Assembly (NCBI GenBank): GCA_017397825.1
Contig: JAFQHT010000065.1
Location: 1-58,436 of the forward strand
Source: Bacillota bacterium
GTDB lineage: Bacteria > Bacillota > Clostridia > Peptostreptococcales > Anaerovoracaceae
Direction of reading: 5' to 3'
Length of the DNA: 58,436 nucleotides
Each line of letters starts with the position of its first letter. The first letter of the stretch is position 1. Positions 8,418-15,732 of the stretch are shown in pieces. Made by a program: the position numbers and the translations under genes. Under the pieces are notes generated by a model, which was not told the origin of the DNA, ran no database searches, and worked only from the letters and a program-made list of their open reading frames with translations.

Positions 8418-10340
8418 TTATTCAAGTTCAAATGCACCCATGTAGAGCTGATAGTACTTGCCTTTTTCTTCAATCAGGCGGTTATGGTCGCCGCGTTCGA
8501 TGATGCGGCCGTTTTCCATAACCATGATAACGTCAGAGTTCTGTACAGTTGATAAACGATGGGCAATTACGAATACAGTTCTGCCGTGCATCAGATTATC
8601 CATACCACGCTGAACGATTGATTCAGTACGTGTATCAATTGAGGAGGTTGCTTCATCCAGAATCATTACCGGTGGATCCGCTACAGCGGCTCTGGCGATT
8701 GAAATCAGCTGGCGCTGGCCCTGTGAAAGGCCGCTTCCGTCACCCTCCAAAATTGTATTGTAACCCTTTGGCAGCATGCGGATGAAACCATCTGCATTCA
8801 CCAGTTTTGCAGCTGCGATGCATTCTTCGTCTGTCGCATCAAGCTTGCCGTAACGGATGTTTTCCATAACTGTACCCGTAAACAGGTTTACATCCTGCAG
8901 CACCACGCCCAGTGAACGGCGCAGGTCTTCTTTGCGGATACGGTTGATTTCGATACCGTCATAAAGAATCTTACCATCATCAATATCGTAGAAACGGTTA
9001 ATAAGATTAGTAATTGTAGTCTTGCCTGCACCTGTTGCACCTACCAGAGCAACTTTCTGGCCGGGCTCTGCGTAAACAGTAATATCATGGAGAACCATCA
9101 CATCGTCCACATAACCGAAATCAACTTCTGTCAGGTTGATTTTGCCGCGGACTTCCACAAGTTCTTCGCCGTCCTTCCACGCCCATGTGCCTGTGTGCTC
9201 CTTACACTCTGTGAGCGTGCCGTCTTCTGCTTTATGAGCATTTACCAGTGTTACTGTGCCGTGGTCTTCTTCGCCAGGTTCGTCAAGAAGCTTGAATATT
9301 CTGGATGCACCGGCCATGGCCATGATTACTGAGTTGAGCTGCTGTGAAACCTGAGTAATCGGATTGATAAAGTTTCTTGAAAGAATCAGGAAAGATGCGA
9401 TTGTCCCCAGAGTTACTGTCGGTTCGCCCATAACCGAAAGGTTAGGCACCCCGGCTATTCCCATAAATCCTCCCACAATAGCAATTACAACGTAAAGTAC
9501 ATATCCCAGGTTGCCCATGAGCGGCATTATGATATTGGCAAGTATATTGGCTCTGGTCCAGCTGTCTCTCAGGCTTTCATTCTTTTCATCGAAATTTTCC
9601 TGTGCTTTTTCTTCATGGCAGAAAACTTTCACAACTTTCAGCCCGTTTATCATTTCTTCAATATATCCGTTGATATCTGCCAGGCTTTCCTGCTGCTTCA
9701 CAAAATATGTGCTGCTCTTGCCTGCCAGTTTTTTCATGATTATAAGCACAAGGCCTGTGAACGCCAGTGTTACCAGAGTGAGCCAGATGCTCAGGTGAAT
9801 CATTGACACAAACACTGCAGCCATTGAAATCACTGAACTGAACAGATTCGGTAAGCTCTGTGAAATCATCTGACGAAGGGTATCAGTATCGTTGGTGTAA
9901 TGGCTCATTACTTCCCCGTGGGTACGCTGGTCGAAATAACTTACAGGCAGAGTCTGCATATGTTCAAACATCTGGTCACGGACATCTTTGAGTATGTTCT
10001 GCGCCACCACCGCCATAGTTCTGTTATAGAAGTAGCTGCTGAAAATCCCTGCAGCGAAGATACACGCCATAGTGGTAATTGCCTGCAGCAGGCCTGTGTA
10101 TACAGGTGATGCTTCAAGAAGCAGCGGTGCAATATAATCATCAATGAGGCCTCTCATAAACAGAGAGGATGCTACGCTTGCCAGGGAGCTGACAAGAATG
10201 CAGATAACTACGAAGATCATGCGGATCCTGTAAGGTTTCAGATAAGTCAGCACTCTTGCTGCCGTTGCTGTGTCCAGCTTGGCACCGGAGTACATCTGTC
10301 TTCCCCCTCCTCTTGGTCCGGGCATAGGGCCTCTACTCAT
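8418..10340 (-). CDS. ABC exporter, fused membrane and ATPase domains (second subunit)
   Basis: The protein has about 640 residues: a six-helix exporter domain (residues 30-340) and a nucleotide-binding domain with Walker A GATGAGKTT, signature LSQGQRQLISIARA and Walker B VMILDEATSS. The start at 10340 (MSRGPMPG) is preferred over an earlier one because GGGAGGTG precedes it at the right distance. A Gly/Pro/Arg-rich N-terminal tail precedes the first helix. It overlaps the upstream ABC gene by eight bases. The pair has the usual layout of a heterodimeric multidrug or lipid exporter. Confidence 0.92.
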   Translation of the reverse strand: MSRGPMPGPRGGGRQMYSGAKLDTATAARVLTYLKPYRIRMIFVVICILVSSLASVASSLFMRGLIDDYIAPLLLEASPVYTGLLQAITTMACIFAAGIFSSYFYNRTMAVVAQNILKDVRDQMFEHMQTLPVSYFDQRTHGEVMSHYTNDTDTLRQMISQSLPNLFSSVISMAAVFVSMIHLSIWLTLVTLAFTGLVLIIMKKLAGKSSTYFVKQQESLADINGYIEEMINGLKVVKVFCHEEKAQENFDEKNESLRDSWTRANILANIIMPLMGNLGYVLYVVIAIVGGFMGIAGVPNLSVMGEPTVTLGTIASFLILSRNFINPITQVSQQLNSVIMAMAGASRIFKLLDEPGEEDHGTVTLVNAHKAEDGTLTECKEHTGTWAWKDGEELVEVRGKINLTEVDFGYVDDVMVLHDITVYAEPGQKVALVGATGAGKTTITNLINRFYDIDDGKILYDGIEINRIRKEDLRRSLGVVLQDVNLFTGTVMENIRYGKLDATDEECIAAAKLVNADGFIRMLPKGYNTILEGDGSGLSQGQRQLISIARAAVADPPVMILDEATSSIDTRTESIVQRGMDNLMHGRTVFVIAHRLSTVQNSDVIMVMENGRIIERGDHNRLIEEKGKYYQLYMGAFELE

Positions 10341-12156
10341 TGTCTGCACCTCCCTTCTCATCTTCAGTTACTTTGTTCTGTGAATCGTAAACTTCTCTGT
10401 AAATTTTGCTGGAAACCATGAGTTCATCGTGAGTTCCCATACCTTCAATTTTACCGTCGTCCAGAACAATAATAAGGTCTGAATCCTGAACTGACGCGAT
10501 TCTCTGTGCGATGATAATTTTAGTAGTATCAGCCATTTCTTCAGCAAAAGCCTGACGGATGATGGCATCTGTCTTCATGTCAACTGCACTTGTTGAGTCG
10601 TCGAGAATGAGGATTTTCGGTTTCTTCAGCAAAGCTCTGGCAATGCAGAGTCTCTGCTTCTGACCGCCGGATACGTTCGCGCCGCCCTGCTCAATATATG
10701 TGTCATAACCATCTTCGAACTTGTCGATGAACTCGTCAGCACAGGCAACGTGACAGGCATGGCGGATTTCTTCATCAGTGGCATGCTCATTACCCCAACG
10801 GAGATTTTCTTTTATTGTACCGGAAAACAGCACATTCTTCTGCAGAACCATTGCTACCTGGTTTCTGAGAGTTTCAATATCGTAGTCGCGGACATCCACG
10901 CCGCCGACTTTTACGCAGCCTTCTGTAACGTCATAAAGTCTTGGAATCAGCTGCACCAGGCTGGACTTGGAAGAACCGGTACCACCGAGGATACCCACAG
11001 TCTGGCCGGATTTTATGTGAATGTTGATGTTTTTAAGAACCTTTTTGGTTGGAGCCTCTGTCTCAGGGGCATTGTCTCCGTCTTCATCGTCAGGATCATC
11101 GTCAAGTTCACGTGCATATCTGAAGGACACATTTTCAAAGTCCACGGAACCGTCTGCAACTTCAAACACAGGCTCTGCCGGGTTCTGTATTTCGCTTTCC
11201 TCATCAAGAATTTCAACGATTCTGCGCGCAGAAGCACGTGCCATTATCATCATCATGAAAATCATGGAAATCATCATGAGGCTCATGAGAATCTGTGTTG
11301 TATAAGTAATCATACTCATAAGCTGGCCTGTTGTCAGACCCAGCAATTCGTTATTACCACTGGCAACAATCATTCTCGCACCGAACCATGCAATAAGAAG
11401 TACACATGTGTACATGGAAAACTGCATAATCGGTCCCATGAAAGCCATAGTTTTTTCTGCCTTTGAAAAATCTTTATATATTGAACCTGAAATGTCTGTG
11501 AATTTTTCAGTTTCATAATCCTGCCTGTTGAATGACTTCACAACACGCATACCATAAAGATTTTCCTGAACCACATTGTTCAGCCTGTCATATGTTCTGA
11601 ACACTTTTTCAAAAATCGGATGTACTCTGCTCATAATGAGGAATATTCCTATTCCCAGTACAGGCAGCACTGTTACGAATACCAGCGCAAGCTTTGCATT
11701 GATTGTAAATGCTGCTCCCAGAGCAAAAATCAGCATGAAAGGTGCTCTGATTGCGATTCGTGTAATCATCTGGAATGCCTGCTGCACATTGGTAACGTCT
11801 GTTGTAAGTCTTGTGACAATGCTTCCTGTAGAGAACTTGTCAATACTTGTAAAAGAGTACCCCTGCACCTTGCTGAACATTGCTTCTCTCAGGTTCTTTG
11901 CAAAACCTGCTGAACCCATAGGCGCAGTTCTTCCGGCCCCTACACCGAAGAGCATTGCCAGAAATGCAACGAAGAGCAGTATGCTTCCGTATTTTGTTAT
12001 GACTCCCATATCTCCTGCATCAATTCCTTTGTCGATGAGGTCTGCCATAATCAAAGGTATTGAAATTTCAAGAAAGGTTTCCAGAATTACCTGAATAGGC
12101 GTCATAATCGCGTATTTTTTATATTTTCCTACGTATTTTGCCAGTTTTTTAATCAT
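10333..12156 (-). CDS. ABC exporter, fused membrane and ATPase domains (first subunit)
   Basis: A 607-residue half-exporter partnered with the next gene. The membrane domain spans residues 15-310; the ATPase has Walker A GGTGSSKSSL, signature VSGGQKQRLCIARAL and Walker B ILILDDSTSAVD. In the Walker B region the residue after the Asp is Asp rather than the catalytic Glu, so this subunit probably holds the degenerate site of an asymmetric heterodimer, while its partner has ILDEATS. The start at 12156 (MIKKLAKYV) follows AAAGGAG. An acidic insertion near residues 350-365 is unusual. Substrate unknown. Confidence 0.92.
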   Translation of the reverse strand: MIKKLAKYVGKYKKYAIMTPIQVILETFLEISIPLIMADLIDKGIDAGDMGVITKYGSILLFVAFLAMLFGVGAGRTAPMGSAGFAKNLREAMFSKVQGYSFTSIDKFSTGSIVTRLTTDVTNVQQAFQMITRIAIRAPFMLIFALGAAFTINAKLALVFVTVLPVLGIGIFLIMSRVHPIFEKVFRTYDRLNNVVQENLYGMRVVKSFNRQDYETEKFTDISGSIYKDFSKAEKTMAFMGPIMQFSMYTCVLLIAWFGARMIVASGNNELLGLTTGQLMSMITYTTQILMSLMMISMIFMMMIMARASARRIVEILDEESEIQNPAEPVFEVADGSVDFENVSFRYARELDDDPDDEDGDNAPETEAPTKKVLKNINIHIKSGQTVGILGGTGSSKSSLVQLIPRLYDVTEGCVKVGGVDVRDYDIETLRNQVAMVLQKNVLFSGTIKENLRWGNEHATDEEIRHACHVACADEFIDKFEDGYDTYIEQGGANVSGGQKQRLCIARALLKKPKILILDDSTSAVDMKTDAIIRQAFAEEMADTTKIIIAQRIASVQDSDLIIVLDDGKIEGMGTHDELMVSSKIYREVYDSQNKVTEDEKGGADNE

Positions 12157-12263
12157 CCTTGTATCTCCTTTTAACCTTTGTATTATATCACAAAAAATGG
12201 AAGCTCTCAACGGTAAGAGACTCCATGACACTAAGTATTTCCTGATTTTTTTGTGAAGTTTTA

Positions 12264-12292
12264 GTGACAAACCGGTTCTTTTGTTGTATATT
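12264..12292 (+). promoter_or_regulatory. Promoter of the dimethylarginine hydrolase-like gene
   Basis: GTGACA at 264-269 and TATATT at 287-292 (numbers within the 12 kb block) are separated by 17 bases. The start codon follows 50 bases later behind AGGAGG. Confidence 0.55.
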
Positions 12293-12342
12293 ATATATTA
12301 TATACAAATAACGATAATACTTACTCACAGGAGGAATTTTAA

Positions 12343-13116
12343 ATGTTTACAAAAGCAATTACTAAAAAACCTTGCAGAGCCCTTATCGACGGTATCACAA
12401 CTTCCATGTTCGGTGAAGGCACACCTGATTACGATGCAGCTATCCGCCAGCACGATGAGTACGTTGCTACTTTAAGAGAACTTGGTCTTGAAGTTACTGA
12501 CCTTGAAGGCGATGAAAGATACCCTGACTCCTGCTTCGTTGAAGACCCTGCAGTAGTTATGGCAGAATGTGCAGTTATCACAAACCCTGCAACAGACTCC
12601 AGAAACGGCGAAAAGCACGAAATCATCAAGACAATCAAGCAGTTCTATGCTGATGACCAGATTTTCTTTATCGAAGCTCCTGGTACAATGGAAGGCGGCG
12701 ACGTAATGCTGGTTGACAAGCACTTCTATGTTGGTCTTTCCGACCGTACAAACGAAGAAGGTGCAAAGCAGTTTGCTGACATCGTCGGCAAATTCGGTTA
12801 TGAAGTGACTACAGTTCCTGTAACTGAAGGTCTTCACCTGAAAGACTTCGTTATCTACCTTGAAAACAACAACATGCTTGTTTCCGCAGTTATGAACGAA
12901 AAGGAAGCTTTCAAAGATTTCAACCGTTTCGTAGTTGACGCTGACGAGCTCTACGCTATCAACAGCATGAATATCAACGGTACAGTTCTGGTGCCTATGG
13001 GACACCCTAAGACTCAGAAAATTATTGAAGATCTTGGATACCCTGTAAAGGTTATGGACACCAACGAATTCAGAAAAATCGACGGCAGCCTGACTTGCCT
13101 CTCACTGAGATTCTAA
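12343..13116 (+). CDS. Dimethylarginine dimethylaminohydrolase-like enzyme
   Basis: A 257-residue amidinotransferase-fold protein that matches DDAH in size and motif order: YPDSCFVEDPAVV near residue 61, the GTMEGGDVM turn near 108, the catalytic His in EGLHLKDF near 164 and the catalytic Cys near residue 251 in SLTCLSLRF. The family cleaves methylated arginines or related guanidines to citrulline and an amine; arginine deiminases are longer. The exact substrate is not shown here. The start is fixed by AGGAGGAATTTTAA before ATG. The tRNA-Ser fragment and terminators follow. Confidence 0.82.
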   Translation: MFTKAITKKPCRALIDGITTSMFGEGTPDYDAAIRQHDEYVATLRELGLEVTDLEGDERYPDSCFVEDPAVVMAECAVITNPATDSRNGEKHEIIKTIKQFYADDQIFFIEAPGTMEGGDVMLVDKHFYVGLSDRTNEEGAKQFADIVGKFGYEVTTVPVTEGLHLKDFVIYLENNNMLVSAVMNEKEAFKDFNRFVVDADELYAINSMNINGTVLVPMGHPKTQKIIEDLGYPVKVMDTNEFRKIDGSLTCLSLRF

Positions 13117-13131
13117 AAATCAAAATAATTA

Positions 13132-13164
13132 AGGACATGGGTTCGAGTCCCATGTCCTCCGCCA
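13132..13164 (+). other. tRNA-Ser 3'-end fragment (T arm, acceptor strand, CCA)
   Basis: The sequence carries the T loop GGGTTCGAGTCCC, the acceptor strand GTCCTCC, the discriminator G and CCA of the tRNA-Ser at 54117-54204, but none of the D or anticodon arms. Bases 13142-13158 are the exact reverse complement of the 17-bp attachment core at 13809-13825. The fragment is therefore a displaced attachment-site half, in the opposite orientation to the intact tRNA. Confidence 0.8.
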
Positions 13165-13169
13165 TAAAA

Positions 13170-13201
13170 CGAAAAAGACAGGTTCTGACCTGTCTTTTTT
13201 C
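13170..13201 (+). terminator. Intrinsic terminator after DDAH-like gene
   Basis: GACAGGT and ACCTGTC pair around TCTG, preceded by five A and followed by six T. Confidence 0.85.
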
Positions 13202-13219
13202 GTTTTTGATGTAGAATTG

Positions 13220-13357
13220 TGGGACTCGGACCCGAGAGGGCAGAGGCGCAGCGAGAGGGTCCGGTGGACCGTCGAGCAGCCTCTGGTCCGTAGCCACCAG
13301 CGGAGCGGTGGCGAGGAGGCAGTACGCGAGCGCAGCGAAGCGGACGGTCGAGTCCCA
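13220..13357. other. 138-bp GC-rich folded element with terminal inverted repeats
   Basis: The ends TGGGACTCG (13220-13228) and CGAGTCCCA (13349-13357) are perfect inverted repeats matching the tRNA T-arm strand. Inside are three more perfect stems: CGGACCC/GGGTCCG (13227-13233, 13257-13263), GACCGTC/GACGGTC (13267-13273, 13343-13349) and GCCACC/GGTGGC (13293-13298, 13307-13312). It is much richer in GC than its surroundings and has no convincing coding frame. It may be a small mobile palindromic repeat or a structured RNA; I do not recognise the family. Confidence 0.6.
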
Positions 13358-13369
13358 TGTCCTCCGCCA
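13348..13369 (+). other. Second tRNA-Ser 3'-end fragment
   Basis: Bases 13348-13363 repeat 16 of the 17 bases of the inverted attachment core and continue through CTCCGCCA to a CCA at 13367-13369. It closes the right end of the folded 138-bp element and lies in the same orientation as the fragment at 13132. Confidence 0.75.
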
Positions 13370-13370
13370 T

Positions 13371-13404
13371 AAAAAGTACCTGTCCATCAGACAGGTACTT
13401 TTTT
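13371..13404. terminator. Bidirectional terminator
   Basis: GTACCTGTC and GACAGGTAC pair around CATCA, with flanking A and T runs. Confidence 0.85.
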
Positions 13405-13478
13405 ATATCTGAGATAGACAATATGTACCGTAATTTGATATAATAAAATAACAAACAAACTATCAAAGGAGAACATCT

Positions 13479-13790
13479 ATGGGACCACTGACTGCTATAA
13501 TTTTCTTTATAATATCAGCGATATTATATATAGTGAGCGTATGTTATTTTAAAGGAAAAGGGATTTTGTTCAATATTTCTTACATTGTTGCAAGAAAAGA
13601 AGAACGTGAACAGATGGATACAAAACCACTTTTCCGCCATACAGCAATAGTGTTTGTACTTCTGGGTACAGTTTTTCTGCTGGAAGGACTGGCCGCTGTT
13701 TTCAGCAACTTCTGGCTTGGTGCTCTTGCTGCGGTGGGTTTAGTAGCTGTAGTGGTTTACATTGCTTTTGGCAGTGCGAAGAATACGTAA
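13479..13790 (+). CDS. Small membrane protein, DUF3784-like
   Basis: 103 residues with one helix at 5-25 and two more at 55-97, and a short cytoplasmic-looking loop holding YIVARKEERE. This layout and motif fit the DUF3784 family, common in Clostridia and without known function. A good AAAGGAG precedes the ATG by 8 bases. It is the last chromosomal gene before the attachment site, and lies on a segment that may have been inverted (see findings). Confidence 0.7.
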   Translation: MGPLTAIIFFIISAILYIVSVCYFKGKGILFNISYIVARKEEREQMDTKPLFRHTAIVFVLLGTVFLLEGLAAVFSNFWLGALAAVGLVAVVVYIAFGSAKNT

Positions 13791-13808
13791 CAGTTATACG
13801 AATAAAAA

Positions 13809-13825
13809 AGGACATGGGACTCGAA
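13809..13825. other. attL core (17 bp)
   Basis: AGGACATGGGACTCGAA, identical to 54123-54139. Unlike a normal tRNA attachment site, the chromosome side here lacks the GGCGG/CCA end of the tRNA; the missing part appears inverted at 13142-13164 or 13348-13369. Confidence 0.75.
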
Positions 13826-13939
13826 TTCTTGTGCATACCAATTCAGCGTATGCCAATTAGTGTCATAAACGGCTATTTTTCAATGTTTTTTCATTTTTGC
13901 GTTTTCCTTCGAGTTTCTGCGAATATCTTTAAATTTCAT

Positions 13940-14314
13940 TTATTTTGCGTCAGATTTTGCGTCAGATTTGTCCAAAACGGTTTCTCTCGCCTTCTTTTTT
14001 TCATGTTTAATTTTGTCATACACGCCCTCAATAGCTTTGTCAACATCTTCTTCGTCTACATCGAGGCCCAGCGCCTGAATTTTCTTTCTTAAGTATCTCA
14101 GCACTTCTTCTTTCTTTTCGTCTCCGGTATTAGTCTGCATCCATTGACGTGCAAATCGCACTGCAGTTTCAGTAAGCTCAAGCAAGGCCTTATAGTCCTC
14201 TGTTTTTGTGTTTTTCTCCACGGCCTCACGCACCGGTTTGATGTAAATAAAAAATGCCGCTGCAACAATCACGGCAAACGCAAGTAATGTGATAATTAAA
14301 CCTAAATCCATCAT
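13940..14314 (-). CDS. Phage holin, LLH (superfamily 6)-like
   Basis: 124 residues with one transmembrane helix at about 5-25, a helical cytoplasmic domain with the characteristic ALLELTETAVRFARQW stretch, and a charged C-terminus. This is the pattern of the Holin_LLH family, which permeabilises the membrane to release endolysin. The start follows GAAGGAG. The final residues KSDAKSDAK are encoded by a perfect tandem 12-bp repeat that looks like integrase arm sites, so the gene end doubles as attachment DNA. It overlaps the upstream small membrane gene by four bases. Confidence 0.8.
   Translation of the reverse strand: MMDLGLIITLLAFAVIVAAAFFIYIKPVREAVEKNTKTEDYKALLELTETAVRFARQWMQTNTGDEKKEEVLRYLRKKIQALGLDVDEEDVDKAIEGVYDKIKHEKKKARETVLDKSDAKSDAK
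13943..13966 (+). promoter_or_regulatory. Candidate integrase arm-type sites, left
   Basis: Two perfect direct copies of TTTTGCGTCAGA, 12 bp each, lie 118 bp inside attL. The same TTTGCGTC octamer occurs twice beside attR (54050-54073) in the same orientation. Paired repeats flanking both att sites are typical arm-binding sites of lambda-type integrases. Confidence 0.65.
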
Positions 14315-14568
14315 TCTTCTCCTTCCTCTTCATACTCATCTACATAATCATTGTCAGATGATTTATTGTTTTTATTAGTTACGGTTTTTACAGTTCCTAC
14401 GGCGCAAGAGAACCCTGCCAGCCACTTGCAGAAGCTGTAGAACTGTTCTGTGTTGGTCTCATCGATGCTGCTGCCAGTAACGTTGGCAATATATACGGCT
14501 ATGCAGTACAGCAGTGCTGCTGTTGCTGCAACAAACAGCATCTTCTTTCTTGTGCTCCATTTTTTCAT
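14311..14568 (-). CDS. Small membrane protein, candidate second holin
   Basis: Starting at MKKWSTRKK (14568) rather than at an earlier upstream codon, the protein has 85 residues: a basic start, a helix at 10-32, a second weaker helix near 52-66 and a very acidic C-terminus. Size, topology and position between endolysin and holin make it a holin or antiholin candidate; no family is recognised with certainty. Start and stop overlap its neighbours by four bases, so it is in the lysis operon. Confidence 0.65.
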   Translation of the reverse strand: MKKWSTRKKMLFVAATAALLYCIAVYIANVTGSSIDETNTEQFYSFCKWLAGFSCAVGTVKTVTNKNNKSSDNDYVDEYEEEGEE

Positions 14569-15275
14569 AATGCTTTCACCTGCCCGTTGTAGTAGGCGTT
14601 GAACCACCCCTTGTCAGTTTTCATCCAGATGCTTTTTCCGACTTTCTTGATCTGCCTGCAGGTTACCTGTTCCCCGATTTTGAGTAAGCACATTTTTTCG
14701 CCATTGATAGATGCTTTGCTTCTGCAGTTCATGTTTGCGCAGAGAACATACATGTTACCAACCTTGTAATTCGGTACTGGTTCAGGATTCACAATATCAT
14801 AGTCCGGGCGGTAAATCATTCTGATCTGTGACTGTTTCCTCGTCTTGATAGCCACACAGCCTCCGTTTGACTGTGAGCCGCCATTGTTCGATGAAGTGTT
14901 GCCCTCGATTGTAGTGTAGGTGCCGTCAGTGTTTTTCTTGAGGATGAAGCCCACATGTCCAGATGCACCCTTTTTGCTGAAATCAAAAAGGACAACATCA
15001 CCCAGCCGCCCCTTGTCTTTTGCTATTACCTTTTCTTTTTTTCTCGCATACGTTTCGATAGCTGGAACATATGCAGTCTTTTTGCCGTTAAAAAACAGTT
15101 TTGCCGCTTTGGCTTTTCTGAAGCAGAACCACACGTATACCGCGCACCAAGCAAACTGTTTGCCTGATACCTTACCGCCGTAGTATTCTGTATTGAACAG
15201 AACATTACCTGGCGGTGAAGCTTTAGTCCCGTTATAAGCCAAGGCAATCTTGATAACTTCTTTTGCTGTTGCCAT
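14565..15275 (-). CDS. Endolysin: CHAP amidase/peptidase with SH3-like domain
   Basis: 236 residues from ATG at 15275, chosen because AAAGGAGGT precedes it. Residues 1-150 form a CHAP domain: the catalytic Cys is in WCAVYVWFC near residue 43, the His in SGHVGFIL near 110 and the partner residues in TIEGNTS near 125. Residues 168-236 look like a bacterial SH3 wall-binding domain. It should cleave peptidoglycan peptide bonds at the end of infection after holin opens the membrane. It lies just before the two small membrane proteins. Confidence 0.88.
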   Translation of the reverse strand: MATAKEVIKIALAYNGTKASPPGNVLFNTEYYGGKVSGKQFAWCAVYVWFCFRKAKAAKLFFNGKKTAYVPAIETYARKKEKVIAKDKGRLGDVVLFDFSKKGASGHVGFILKKNTDGTYTTIEGNTSSNNGGSQSNGGCVAIKTRKQSQIRMIYRPDYDIVNPEPVPNYKVGNMYVLCANMNCRSKASINGEKMCLLKIGEQVTCRQIKKVGKSIWMKTDKGWFNAYYNGQVKAL

Positions 15276-15289
15276 GCCTGTCACCTCCT

Positions 15290-15703
15290 TTATGGTTTGT
15301 GGAACTGTTCAAGGTCGCCGATTCTTCGGTTCGCTACCTTGATTCGTTCCTCGTCAACTTCAAGCTTTTTTTCTACAAGATAAAGCCGCTCCACTGCATT
15401 GTTGTGAAGGTCGACCTTTTTAACAAGCTGATCGAGCTTGTACGAAATCATTTCAATTGTAGAATCATGTTTTGCTTCTAGCTCTTTTCTTTGCTTTTCT
15501 CTTTCGTATTCAAGCTGTTTCTGCATCTGCTCTCTCTGCAGTTCGAGTTCCTGGCGCTGAAGTTCGTACTCCTGTTTTTGCTCTTCGCGCTGCTGTGCTA
15601 AGTCTGCAGCTTGTTTTTTTCTTTCGGAGCGATTGTTTAAAATACAAACCAGCAGAGTTACTGATCCACTTATTAAAGCTACAATTATTGTAGTTTCAAT
15701 CAT
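15290..15703 (-). CDS. Membrane-anchored coiled-coil protein, XhlA/spanin-like
   Basis: 137 residues: one N-terminal helix (3-21), a long Gln/Glu/Arg coiled coil (25-80) and a C-terminal heptad region resembling the haemolysin XhlA type. It sits directly before the endolysin, in the lysis operon. A role in lysis (holin partner or spanin-like linker) is inferred from topology and position only. Confidence 0.6.
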   Translation of the reverse strand: MIETTIIVALISGSVTLLVCILNNRSERKKQAADLAQQREEQKQEYELQRQELELQREQMQKQLEYEREKQRKELEAKHDSTIEMISYKLDQLVKKVDLHNNAVERLYLVEKKLEVDEERIKVANRRIGDLEQFHKP

Positions 15704-15732
15704 CGCTTCTCCTTTCCAACAAAAAACAACCC

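Noticed and set aside
13070..13466. Minus-strand frames over the tRNA-end region
   Set aside because: They cross terminators and a GC-rich folded element and have no ribosome site; composition artefacts.
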